Origin: JAUXJB01 sp965226855
GTDB lineage: Bacteria; Myxococcota_A; UBA9160; SZUA-336
Length of the DNA: 64,000 nt
Assembly (NCBI GenBank): GCA_965226855.1
Contig: CBDDEE010000019.1
Coordinates: forward strand, 107,467 to 171,466
Direction: 5' to 3'
Part shown: positions 56,593 to 64,000 of the stretch, one piece after another
Numbering within the stretch: the stretch's first letter is position 1
Layout: each line of letters opens with the position of its first letter
The notes under the pieces: generated by a model
The model's input: the letters and a program-made list of their open reading frames with translations, nothing else
Database searches by the model: none
Told to the model about the DNA's origin: nothing
Position numbers and translations under genes: made by a program

Positions 56593-57030
56593 ATGGCCGA
56601 CCTGACAAACATCCGAGTCGGGGATGCGCTTCCGGCGCGATCGTACTCGCCGGACACGGTCGATCTGTTCCTGTTCAACGCCGCGATCTGGAACGCGCAT
56701 CGGATTCATTTCGATCAGGAGTATACGACCCGCGTGGAGGGCTATCCGGCGATCGTTGTCGATGGGCCACTACAGGCCGACTGGTTGACACAGACGGTGA
56801 TGGAGTGGATCGGAGATGCGGCGGAGCTTGTGAGCTTCGAGTTCCGCAACCGCACGGCGGCCTACGTGGGCGAGACCCTGACGTCGACTGGTCGTGTCCG
56901 TGCCGTCGACCGGGCGAGCGGAGAGGTGCGGCTGGAGCTCGGCATCTGCAATGCGCAGGGACAGATCATCACCCCGGGAAGCGCGGTCGTGCGCTTTCGA
57001 GCGGAACCTCCCCCCCCGGCGACCACCTAG
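56593..57030 (+). CDS. MaoC-type hydratase, catalytic hot-dog subunit
   Basis: A 145-residue hot-dog protein. LFLFNAAIWNAHRIHFDQEY contains the hydratase motif with the expected Asn/His/Asp region (NAHRIHFD), and VDGPLQADWLTQTVMEWIG follows. Together with the preceding gene it forms a split two-domain enoyl-CoA hydratase of the mesaconyl-CoA hydratase/HTD type. The substrate is presumably the acyl-CoA made by the operon's CoA-transferase. It starts 3 bases after the previous stop. Confidence 0.88.
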   Translation: MADLTNIRVGDALPARSYSPDTVDLFLFNAAIWNAHRIHFDQEYTTRVEGYPAIVVDGPLQADWLTQTVMEWIGDAAELVSFEFRNRTAAYVGETLTSTGRVRAVDRASGEVRLELGICNAQGQIITPGSAVVRFRAEPPPPATT

Positions 57031-57060
57031 ACCAATGCTTCGCTATTCTGCCGCTGACCC

Positions 57061-58154
57061 GTGACCCTTCACACCGCCGACTATGATCTCGAGCGGCGCA
57101 CGCTGTCACTCCTGCTTATGCTTCTCCTTCTCGCCGTGGGCTGTGGCGGCTCCGCCGAGGGTCCACCTCCCGGTACCGCGGCTCCGCTGCCGGCTCCGCG
57201 CGCTCGCATCGTGCCGTTCCCCCCGAGGGACCCATCGAGATCCGCTACCGGGCACCTGCGGGGAAGGGCAGTCTCTACCGCCTCCAGCTCGAGTACTCAG
57301 GCTACACGTATGTGGTGGGCGGGGCCGCTGTGAGCGATCCCAGGCGCGTCAGTGAGATTTTCTCGCTAGAGCTCCACTATCGCCAGCGGAGAACTGACTC
57401 AAACGCAGAGGACGAGATCGCGTCGATTCTGGTGATGGCCGCACTCAGGCAGGAGGATCAGACCTCTGCAGGCCCGAACAGGAGGATCATCGAGATCGCG
57501 GACGATCGCCTGAGGGTGCAGGTCAACGATGAGACGCCTATGGACCTGCGGACCAAGCGCCGCGGACAGCTCGGACCCAGCTCGCTGCTGGGTCGCCCGT
57601 TCGCGACCATGCTCAGCGACCTGCTCGGGAATCCGGTCAAGATCGATGTCCGGGGACGTCGCGAGGCACGATCTCTGGTCAAGCTGATCAGGTTGCAACC
57701 CGCCCTGCGCTACGCGCTGCCGTCCTTTCCGCCCAGCGAGGTCTCACCGGGCGCGACCTGGCAGGCGCGACGCGTTCCGGCGAGCCCAATCGGCAGGCTG
57801 GGTGTGGCCCTCGACGTGGAGCAGCGCTTGATCGCGTACGAGGAGCTCCGTGGCGTTCAATGCGCGAGGATCCAGCTGCGCGCGTCGATCGACGCGACTG
57901 ACTATACGACGGCTCTCGGCCTGGAGCTGGATCGCGTCGAGGGTGAGCTGAACGGAGAAGCCTGGCTGGACCTGGCGACCGGCCAGCCGTATCGGGTCGT
58001 GATGGAGGACGACATCTCGCTAGAGTACGAAAGAGGCGAGGGCACGAGTCGCGCGTCGATTAGCTTGAGCTTCAGCGAGCGCGCGGTCCTCGATCGGCTC
58101 GACTTCGCGCCGCCGCCGACCTGGGCCGACGGATCGAAGCGCTTCGAATCGTAG
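57061..58154 (+). pseudogene. Predicted lipoprotein of unknown function with a single frameshift
   Basis: About 364 residues if repaired. A GTG start at 57061 gives a charged n-region, then LSLLLMLLLLAVGCGG, a lipoprotein signal with the acylated Cys. A C6 run at 57219-57224 is one base short. After it the other frame reads GPIEIRYRAPAGKGSLYRLQ and EYSGYTYVVGGAAVSDPRRV, then a long beta-rich domain with VSPGATWQARRVPASPIG and LNGEAWLDLATGQPYRVVM. That resembles DUF6263-like periplasmic proteins. Role unknown. It lies 30 bases after the MaoC gene and may be a separate unit. Confidence 0.6.
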
Positions 58155-58215
58155 CGAGCGCAGCGAGACACGCGCCGAGCCGATCCCGTAGACTGTTCGC
58201 GCGGAGGGAGGCGTT

Positions 58216-59013
58216 ATGGGTCTGCTGGATGGGAAGATCGCCGTCGTCACGGGTGCCAGTCGAGGGATCGGTGCCGACATCGCGCGGCGCTTTGCTGCAG
58301 AAGGCGCGACGGTGGCGCTCACCGCACGAACCACGCAGAGCGGGCAGAGCCCGTTCGAGGGGACCATTCACGAGACCGCGTCCGTGATCGAGAACGCGGG
58401 CGGCAAGGCCATCCCCATCGCAGCGGATCTGAACAAGCCGGAGGATCGCGAGCGGCTGCTGGCCGAGGTTCGCCAGCAGGTAGGCGATCCCGACATCCTC
58501 GTCAACAACGCGGCGGTGACCTACTTCCTGGAGATGGCGACTTTTCCGCGTCGCCGCATCGACCTGATGTTCGAGGTGCAGGTGCTGGCTCCAGTCGATC
58601 TCGCGCAGCGCGTGATTCCCGCAATGCGGGAGCGCGGGGCGGGCTGGATCCTCAACATCTCGTCGGGCGCTGCGCGCCATCCCGAGCGACCCTTCGTGCA
58701 TGGTGCCCAGGGCGGCACCGTGTACGGCATGTGCAAGGCCGCGATCGAACGGTTCAGCAGCGGCCTAGCAGAAGAGCTCTACGACGCCGGCATTGCGGTG
58801 AACGCGCTTTCGCCGGCCTCGCTGGTCGTGACCCCGGGCGCCAAGCACCACCACCTGGACGAACGTGTCCCCGTGGAGCTGCACGAGGCACCGGAGGTCA
58901 TGGCCGAGGCGGCCCTGGCGCTCTGCAGCGGGGACCCTGCCGAGCTGACGGGCCGCATCACGTACAGTCAAACGCTGCTCGACGAGCTGGGTCGAATCCC
59001 GCGCCCGCTGTAG
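58216..59013 (+). CDS. Short-chain dehydrogenase/reductase (SDR)
   Basis: A 265-residue classical SDR. Cofactor motif AVVTGASRGIGADIARRFAA, the NNAA motif in ILVNNAAVTYFLEMA, catalytic Ser in ILNISSGAARHPERP and YxxxK in TVYGMCKAAIERFSSG. The SGLAEELYDAGIAVNALSPA stretch is typical. A GGAGGG site precedes ATG 58216. The absence of an acidic residue after strand 2 and ALTARTTQSGQ suggest NADP(H) preference, weakly. Substrate unknown. Confidence 0.92.
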   Translation: MGLLDGKIAVVTGASRGIGADIARRFAAEGATVALTARTTQSGQSPFEGTIHETASVIENAGGKAIPIAADLNKPEDRERLLAEVRQQVGDPDILVNNAAVTYFLEMATFPRRRIDLMFEVQVLAPVDLAQRVIPAMRERGAGWILNISSGAARHPERPFVHGAQGGTVYGMCKAAIERFSSGLAEELYDAGIAVNALSPASLVVTPGAKHHHLDERVPVELHEAPEVMAEAALALCSGDPAELTGRITYSQTLLDELGRIPRPL

Positions 59014-59031
59014 CCGGCCGGGGGAGCACGC

Positions 59032-59493
59032 GTGACCACCCGTCTCATCTGTCTCGTCTCCGTGTTCGTGCTCAGCGCGTGTGAGCCGGTCTGGCGCATC
59101 CCTGGCGGACGGCTGTACGGAGAGGTCGTGACCGAGCCCGTCTCGGACTGGGCCTTCACAGCGGGGGTGACCACCGTCGCGCTCGAGACGCGCCCGGGCT
59201 TCCCGCACTCCGTCACGGTGGTCTGCTTCACGCACGAAGGGCGGCTGTACATACCGTCGTTCAACGTGTCGACGAAGAAGTGGCCGGAGTACGTGCGCCA
59301 AAACCGCAACGTGCGCCTCAAGATCGCAAGCAAGATCTACCCGGGCTACGTCGAGCGGGTGGACTCCGGGGAGCGAGACGTGATCCTGGTTTCCTTCTCC
59401 GCGAAGTTCCGTCCCGGCGCGGAGGCGCCCGGCAGCGACCAGATTCCCGACTTCGCGTTTTACCGCTTCGAGTACGGAGCGAGACCAGGCTAG
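59032..59493 (+). CDS. Small predicted lipoprotein with a split-barrel-like core
   Basis: A 153-residue protein. The first 17 residues form a lipoprotein signal ending LSAC (MTTRLICLVSVFVLSAC). The mature part includes SVTVVCFTHEGRLYIPSFNV and KWPEYVRQNRNVRLKIASKI. That resembles the beta-barrel of pyridoxamine-oxidase-like or deazaflavin-type proteins, where a strand is followed by K-x-W and N-x-x-V-R-L. The fold is tentative; a periplasmic, membrane-anchored location would be unusual for it. The start is GTG 59032 after GGGGGAGC, 18 bases downstream of the SDR gene. Confidence 0.65.
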   Translation: MTTRLICLVSVFVLSACEPVWRIPGGRLYGEVVTEPVSDWAFTAGVTTVALETRPGFPHSVTVVCFTHEGRLYIPSFNVSTKKWPEYVRQNRNVRLKIASKIYPGYVERVDSGERDVILVSFSAKFRPGAEAPGSDQIPDFAFYRFEYGARPG

Positions 59494-59521
59494 GCCGAGA
59501 CATCATGGGAGCGGCTTCTCC

Positions 59522-60838
59522 GTGAGCGCAATGCGGCAGGTTTCCCGAAGCGTGCGAGGCGGCCTGCTCGAGGCGTCGCTGCGGCTCCGCCGAGCAGGCC
59601 TGCTGCTGCTCACGGGAGAAGACGCACTCTCGCGAACCATCTCCGCGAGCTCTGCGGAGCTCTCGCGTGCGATCGAGCGGCTCGAGAAGGAGATCGCCGA
59701 GCGCGAGGCATCTCAGGTGGAGCTCGCGCAGCTCGGGTGCCAGCTACGCCTCGTGCTCGACTGCGTCGACGAGGGCATCTGCGGGCTCGCCGAAGACGGC
59801 ACCATCCGCTTCGCAAACCCTGCCGCCGCGCGCCTGCTCCGGCGCGAAGCGGAGGAGCTCGCCGGGTGTCCGGCCCAGGACCTTCTCCCGGGCACGCAAA
59901 TCGAGCAGACCCTGCGCGATGGGCTGCAGCGCTCCGGTCGCTGCGAGCTCTCGGGGCCCGACCGCGTGCCCGAATCCCTGGAGTACGTCGTCGCACCCGT
60001 TCGCGCGGATCTGCGCGTGTCCGGCGCCATCGTCGCTATCCGCCATGGGCCAGAGAGCACGGAGCGGGCGCGACGGGTGGACAAGGTCGAGAGCCTCGGG
60101 ATCATGGCGGCCGGCGTAGCCCACGACTTCAGCAACCTGCTCGGGGTGATCCTGGGGCAGATCTCGATCGGCCTCGACGAGCTGGAGTCCAAGGCTCGGG
60201 TCCGACCGAACCTGGAGCGCGCCGCGGCCGCCACGAGAAGAGCCGCCGACGTCGCGCAACAGCTCTTCGTCTACGCCGGCCTCGGGGCCTTCGAGTACGG
60301 GGAACTGGTCCTGAACGATCTCATCCTGGAGAACGTCGACCTGTTCGAGGGAGCGATCTCCGGGTCGATCGAGCTGCGTTCGGAGCTGGCCCCCGACCTG
60401 CCCTCCGTCTCGGCGGACCCGGGCCAGATGCAGCAGGTGGTGATGAACCTGCTGTTGAACGCTGCCGAGGCCATCGGCCCCGAGGGCGGGCGCGTCACGT
60501 TCTCCACTGGCACCCGGAAGGTCCGCGCGGGGGAGGTCGGACCTTCGCTCTACACCACCGACCCGCTCGCGGCCGGCTGCTACGTCACCCTGAGCGTGGC
60601 GGACACCGGTCGGGGCATGGACGCGGCCATGCTCGAGAAGATCTTTGATCCCTTCTTTACGACCAAGCTCGAGGGCCGGGGCCTCGGGCTGGCCACGGTC
60701 CTCGGGGTGCTGCGCGCGCACCGCGGCGGGGTCGAGGTGGAGAGTGCGCCTGCCTCCGGAACCACGATCCGCTTGCTGTTTCCGGAACGACGGGCGCACG
60801 CGGAGAGCGTGGAGAGGCCGACGCGACGAAACGGGTGA
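59522..60838 (+). CDS. PAS-containing sensor histidine kinase (soluble)
   Basis: A 438-residue kinase. Residues 45-70 form a coiled coil. A PAS domain runs 73-175 (LDCVDEGICGLAEDGTIRFA). The HisKA phospho-acceptor is His201 in GIMAAGVAHDFSNLLGVILG. The ATPase has the N box QVVMNLLLNAAEAIGPEGG (Asn313), G1 VADTGRGMD, F box FDPFFTTK and G2 LEGRGLGLATVLGVL. No transmembrane segment is clear. No response regulator gene lies nearby, so it is an orphan. Start GTG 59522. Confidence 0.92.
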   Translation: MSAMRQVSRSVRGGLLEASLRLRRAGLLLLTGEDALSRTISASSAELSRAIERLEKEIAEREASQVELAQLGCQLRLVLDCVDEGICGLAEDGTIRFANPAAARLLRREAEELAGCPAQDLLPGTQIEQTLRDGLQRSGRCELSGPDRVPESLEYVVAPVRADLRVSGAIVAIRHGPESTERARRVDKVESLGIMAAGVAHDFSNLLGVILGQISIGLDELESKARVRPNLERAAAATRRAADVAQQLFVYAGLGAFEYGELVLNDLILENVDLFEGAISGSIELRSELAPDLPSVSADPGQMQQVVMNLLLNAAEAIGPEGGRVTFSTGTRKVRAGEVGPSLYTTDPLAAGCYVTLSVADTGRGMDAAMLEKIFDPFFTTKLEGRGLGLATVLGVLRAHRGGVEVESAPASGTTIRLLFPERRAHAESVERPTRRNG

Positions 60839-60852
60839 CAAGGAGGGCAAGC

Positions 60853-61881
60853 ATGCGGGCAGCACGCGCGGTGGGACCACGGCGCTTCGAGGTGAGAGAC
60901 GTCCCCCTGCCGGAATGCGCACCGGAGCAGGTGCGGGTCCGGATCGAGGCCTGTGGGATCTGCGGGAGCGATCTGCATCTCTACCACGCGGAGCAGATGC
61001 CCCGTGACCACACGCCTGGCCACGAGATGGCGGGCGTGATCGATGCGGTCGGGGGTGAGGTCAGCGGGATCGTGCCGGGTACGCAGGTCGTCGTCGAGCC
61101 GTTGCGAAGCTGCGGAGCGTGCGAGTACTGTCGGTCGGGTCGCGACTCCATCTGCCCGGACGTGCAGCTGTACGGCTGGCACCTGGACGGCGGGCTCGCC
61201 GATTACGTTGCGGTTCCGGAACACCGCGTCTACCCCGTCGCGGCCGATCTCCGCCCGGAGATCGCAGCGCTTGCGGAGCCGGTCGCGGTTTCGATCCACG
61301 GCCTTTCGCGTGGCGGCTTCGAGCCCGGCCAACGGGTCCTGGTGCTGGGCGCTGGGGCGATCGGGCAGATGACGCTGCTGTGCGCGCGAGCTCTCGGCGC
61401 CGGCGAGGTGTGGATGACCGCGCGCTACGCCCAGCAGGCGGAGGCGGCCAGAGTGCTCGGCGCGAAGCGCGTCCTGACCGAGGAGGAGGCCAGTCTGGGC
61501 CAGCTACAGGGCTTGGGTCGCAGCTCGGCATTCGACCTCGTGGTCGAGACTGTCGGCGGCCATGCGGATACCCTCGCGTCCGCCTGCGCCGCGGCCCGAC
61601 CGGGCGGCGTCGTCAGCGTGCTGGGCGTGTTCATGGAGGTGCCGTCGCTGGACCCCATGCAGGCTCTGATGAAAGAGCTCGACCTGTGCTGGTCGAACTG
61701 CTACCACCGCGCCCGGAACGGACGGGCCGACTTTGAGCTTGCCGCGGGGCTGGTGGATACCGAGCGCGAATCGCTGGCGCACCTGACCACTCACCAGTTC
61801 CCGCTTACCGAGGTGGAACGCGCCTTCGAGATCGCCTCGGACAAGAAGTCCGGCGCGGTCAAGGTGACCGTCTGCCCTTGA
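60853..61881 (+). CDS. Zinc-dependent alcohol/polyol dehydrogenase (MDR family)
   Basis: A 342-residue enzyme. Catalytic zinc ligands are CGICGSDLHLYHAEQ and TPGHEMAGVIDAVG. The structural zinc site has four cysteines in SCGACEYCRSGRDSIC. The nucleotide-binding motif is VLVLGAGAIGQMTLLCARAL. ATG 60853 is chosen over GTG 60835 because AAGGAGGG lies six bases before it. The substrate may be an alcohol, polyol or threonine. It overlaps the histidine kinase gene only if the upstream GTG is used. Confidence 0.92.
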   Translation: MRAARAVGPRRFEVRDVPLPECAPEQVRVRIEACGICGSDLHLYHAEQMPRDHTPGHEMAGVIDAVGGEVSGIVPGTQVVVEPLRSCGACEYCRSGRDSICPDVQLYGWHLDGGLADYVAVPEHRVYPVAADLRPEIAALAEPVAVSIHGLSRGGFEPGQRVLVLGAGAIGQMTLLCARALGAGEVWMTARYAQQAEAARVLGAKRVLTEEEASLGQLQGLGRSSAFDLVVETVGGHADTLASACAAARPGGVVSVLGVFMEVPSLDPMQALMKELDLCWSNCYHRARNGRADFELAAGLVDTERESLAHLTTHQFPLTEVERAFEIASDKKSGAVKVTVCP

Positions 61882-61978
61882 TGGACTGGCGTGGCTGGCA
61901 CCAGTGGCGCCAAGAAGCGGTGTCTTTCGTGTCAAGTCGGTGCCGATCCCGGACGATGAGGACGGCGAGGCCCGTGGG

Positions 61979-62587
61979 ATGTCGCGCACAGCAAACGAAC
62001 GTCGCCGCAGTCAGCGACATAGACGTCGCCTGGATGTGCGCTTCTGGAACGACGAGCTCGAGGGCCGGGGCTTCACCACGAACGTGTCCAACAAGGGCCT
62101 ACTGATCGAGACCAGCAAGACCCTGCGGCTCGGCCAGCGCTTCCACCTGGAGATCATTCTTCCCGCTACGAGCTTTTACGCGGAAGCCGTGGTCGTGCGG
62201 CGCAAGGTGTACCCGCCGCACGCCCGCTCCATGTTCAAGCCCATCGTCGGGCTCCGCTTTGTCGGCATTCGCGAGGTCGTAAAGAGCATCTCGTCCGCCC
62301 CTGCGGAGACGGACGGCGGGCTGCGGGTCGATCTCTCGGACCCCGCGCGTCTCGGGGAGGTTTACGAGCGGGATATCAAGTACGGGGCCCTCCTGGTGTC
62401 TACGCGGGAGGAGCCCGAGGTCGACAGCGAGGTCATGGTCGCCGTGATCCTCCCACCTCCCCACGGCCAGATCGAGTGCAGGGGTACGGTCGTCAAGCTG
62501 AGTCAGGAGCCCCCTGGCATCGCGCTGCGCCTGGCCGAGGTCGACCAGGTCCGCGGTCGGCTGATCGAGATCATCCGCGGGGCATAG
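61979..62587 (+). CDS. PilZ domain protein
   Basis: A 202-residue protein. The N-terminal RRSQRHRRRLDVRFWND has the RxxxR-type c-di-GMP motif, and NVSNKGLLIETSKTLRLGQR has the N/DxSxxG motif. The later part (EVDSEVMVAVILPPPHG) suggests a second, degenerate PilZ-like barrel. Likely role: c-di-GMP receptor affecting surface or motility traits. ATG 61979 is chosen near the RxxxR motif; an upstream in-frame start at 61904 exists. No cyclase or phosphodiesterase is adjacent. Confidence 0.85.
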   Translation: MSRTANERRRSQRHRRRLDVRFWNDELEGRGFTTNVSNKGLLIETSKTLRLGQRFHLEIILPATSFYAEAVVVRRKVYPPHARSMFKPIVGLRFVGIREVVKSISSAPAETDGGLRVDLSDPARLGEVYERDIKYGALLVSTREEPEVDSEVMVAVILPPPHGQIECRGTVVKLSQEPPGIALRLAEVDQVRGRLIEIIRGA

Positions 62588-62628
62588 CCTCGTCGTGGCG
62601 ACGGGCGTCCGCGGAGTATGCTCTCTGC

Positions 62629-63396
62629 ATGGGGGAGCCCCGTCCCGGTCTGGTGGAGCGGCTGCTCGCGTTCAGCCGAACCGCGTTGCTCGGTCCGGCA
62701 GAGGTCCGGGTGCGCCTGTTCGGCGACGGGCTCTGGCACCAGGAACGCATCCTGCGCGTGGCGCCCGCCGGACGCATTCCCGCGCGCATGGTGATCGCGC
62801 CCCTCGGCGATCGCAGCCTGTTCGTATGGTCGCCGTTACAGCTCACGTCGGGGTTGCGCGGTGCGCTCGACGAGCTGGGAGCCGTGCGCTTCGTGGTCGC
62901 GCCGAACACCTTCCACTACCTGTTCCTGGCCGACTTCGTCGCTGCCTACCCGGGAGCAGAGCTCTGGGGGAGCGCCGGGCCTCGCCGAGAAGTGCCAGGA
63001 GCTCCGCTTCACCGGTGAGCTCACAGAGGGTCGGGTAGGCGGTTGGTCGAAGGAGCTCGACCAGCAAGTGATCGGGCCGATTGGCGGCTTCTGTGAGGTC
63101 GCCTTTCTGCACAGGGCGAGTGGGACTCTGCTGCTCACGGATCTCGGCTTCAACCTGCTCGATCTTCCCCGGCTGTGGGACAGGCTGCTCTGGGGGGTGC
63201 TCGCGGATGCGAGCGGACGCTTCGGTCCGTCGCGCATCATGCGTTCGATCCTGGGTCGCGATCCCGAGCTAGTCCGGCGAGTCGTTGGGCAGGATCGCCG
63301 CCTGGGACTTCGACCGCATCCTGATGGCTCATGGTGCCGCGATCGAGAGCGGTGGGCCACGCGGCCTTCCTGCAGGCATACGCACCCTGGCTCTGA
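62629..63396 (+). pseudogene. DUF4336 family (MBL-like fold) protein with three frameshifts
   Basis: A protein of 254 residues if repaired. The parts are GDRSLFVWSPLQLTSGLRGA and RFVVAPNTFHYLFLADFVAA (first frame), then GLAEKCQELRFTGELTEG and RTL/GTLLLTDLGFNLLDLPRL (second), then IAAWDFDRILMAHGAAIESG (third) and HAAFLQAYAPWL with stop at 63396 (fourth). Each step needs loss of one base, in a G5 run at 62965-62969, a G3 run near 63289 and a CC pair near 63359. The net three-base excess keeps the span divisible by three. DUF4336 proteins are MBL-like and of unknown function. Confidence 0.7.
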
Positions 63397-63448
63397 GACG
63401 TCCGTGTCTCGGAGCGACGGTGCTACCGCCCGGGCGGAACGGAACCGC

Positions 63449-63513
63449 ATGAACGTACTCGAGGGGAGGTCGCCTTCATCACGGGGGCGGGCCAGGTAGG
63501 ATCGACGAACTAG
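63449..63513 (+). pseudogene. N-terminal stub of a short-chain dehydrogenase
   Basis: ATG 63449 begins MNVLEG and, one frame over, VAFITGAGQVGSTN then stop at 63511-63513. This is the first strand and glycine motif (TGxGxxG) typical of mycofactocin- or carveol-type SDRs that start MxxLEGKVAFITGAGRG. Only about 20 codons remain, with a frameshift. The Sir2 gene end lies 12 bases further. Confidence 0.45.
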
Positions 63514-63525
63514 GGCGGCCAAGCG

Positions 63526-64000
63526 CTATGCCGCGGTGAGACGCGGCAGGATCGCGCCGATCGGGCCTCGAATCACCGCGTCGGCGAGGTCGTCCTTCTC
63601 CGTCGGCTCGGCGTTCAGGATCACGACCCTGGCGCCCGAGCGCTTCGCGATCGGTACGACCTCCGCGATCGGGTATACGGAGAGGGTCGAGCCGATCGCC
63701 AGCAGCAGGTCGCAGCTCTCGGCCACGCGCTCGGAGCGCGCCAAGTCCTCCGGGACCAGGTTCTGCCCGAACGAGATCGTCGCGGATTTCAAGATGCCCC
63801 CGCAGGTCACGACACGCGGGATCATCTTCGCCGGCGCGAACACGCTCGAGCACGCGCTCGATCGGTCCCCGCTCGCCGCAGCTCATGCATATGAAGTCTT
63901 GGATCGTGCCGTGGATCTCGATCATCAGCGATTGTGAGATGCCGGCCTCCCGGTGGAGGCCGTCGACATTCTGCGTGATCAACGCCAGGAGCTTCCCCCG
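63526..64000 (-). pseudogene. Sir2-type NAD-dependent deacylase, frameshifted, 5' end outside window
   Basis: The visible C-terminal two thirds of a sirtuin. In the first frame LALITQNVDGLHREAG, IEIHGTIQDFICMSCGERGP (catalytic His and first zinc CxxC). In the second, VTCGGILKSATISFGQNLVP, where the second zinc pair starts, then LLLAIGSTLSVYPIAEVVPI and RVVILNAEPTEKDDLADAVI. One base is missing near 63808. The start lies beyond position 64000. Substrate unknown; bacterial relatives deacylate acetyl-CoA synthetase and other proteins. Confidence 0.78.

Overview
This is a GC-rich, gene-dense bacterial chromosome segment with no rRNA, tRNA, CRISPR array or phage module that I can see. GTG and TTG starts are frequent and many genes overlap by 1-14 bases. 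The gene content (four CaiB/BaiF-type CoA-transferase units, acyl-CoA dehydrogenase, MaoC hydratases, P450, nitrile hydratase, benzoyl-CoA and 4-hydroxybenzoyl-CoA genes, many MFS carriers) points to a free-living heterotroph specialised in acyl-CoA, aromatic and nitrile catabolism. It probably comes from an uncultured proteobacterial, Myxococcota-like or Binatota-like lineage. That placement is inference; the window has no phylogenetic marker.

Layout. 1-12 kb: a damaged short-chain fatty acid transporter gene, nnrU beside a stub of an RIC-type di-iron repair gene, a UvrD-like helicase, a tcuAB-type tricarballylate oxidation pair with a carrier gene next to it, a second MFS carrier, a gutted alkylsulfatase-like gene and an acyl-CoA dehydrogenase. 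12-17 kb: an IS5-type element (12869-14141) sits precisely inside a zinc-type quinone oxidoreductase gene, followed by formate-tetrahydrofolate ligase. 17-30 kb: small enzymes, an APC permease, a fused two-domain CoA-transferase divergent from a P450, an MFS pump, a kinase-like phosphotransferase and a prostaglandin-reductase-type oxidoreductase. 30-38 kb: an unfused CoA-transferase pair, a YihY membrane protein, several gene stubs, a desaturase, dadA and a threonine dehydratase. 38-47 kb: bclA-boxC-boxB diverging from hcrCAB, which together could take 4-hydroxybenzoyl-CoA and benzoate through benzoyl-CoA to oxygen-dependent ring cleavage. 47-50 kb: a cobalt-type nitrile hydratase operon led by a ferritin-like gene. 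50-57 kb: a PfkB-type kinase, indoleamine 2,3-dioxygenase, then a coupled operon of fused CoA-transferase, GH172-like protein and two MaoC-type hot-dog proteins. 57-64 kb: lipoproteins, SDR, histidine kinase, zinc alcohol dehydrogenase, PilZ, DUF4336 and Sir2.

The most striking general feature is damage. At least a dozen otherwise well conserved genes carry one or more single-base frameshifts, many in short homopolymers. A second set shows segment loss: internal deletions (86-1183, 10263-11049, 52795-54994), in-frame or convergent chimeras of unrelated genes (33755-34198, 35355-36101, 52596-52798) and short stubs (1874-2050, 34229-34395, 63449-63513). The frameshifts may be consensus errors. 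The segment losses are harder to explain that way and look like deletion scars, unless the assembly is faulty. The IS insertion is a clear biological event, because removing it and one 4-bp target copy restores a 385-codon reading frame.
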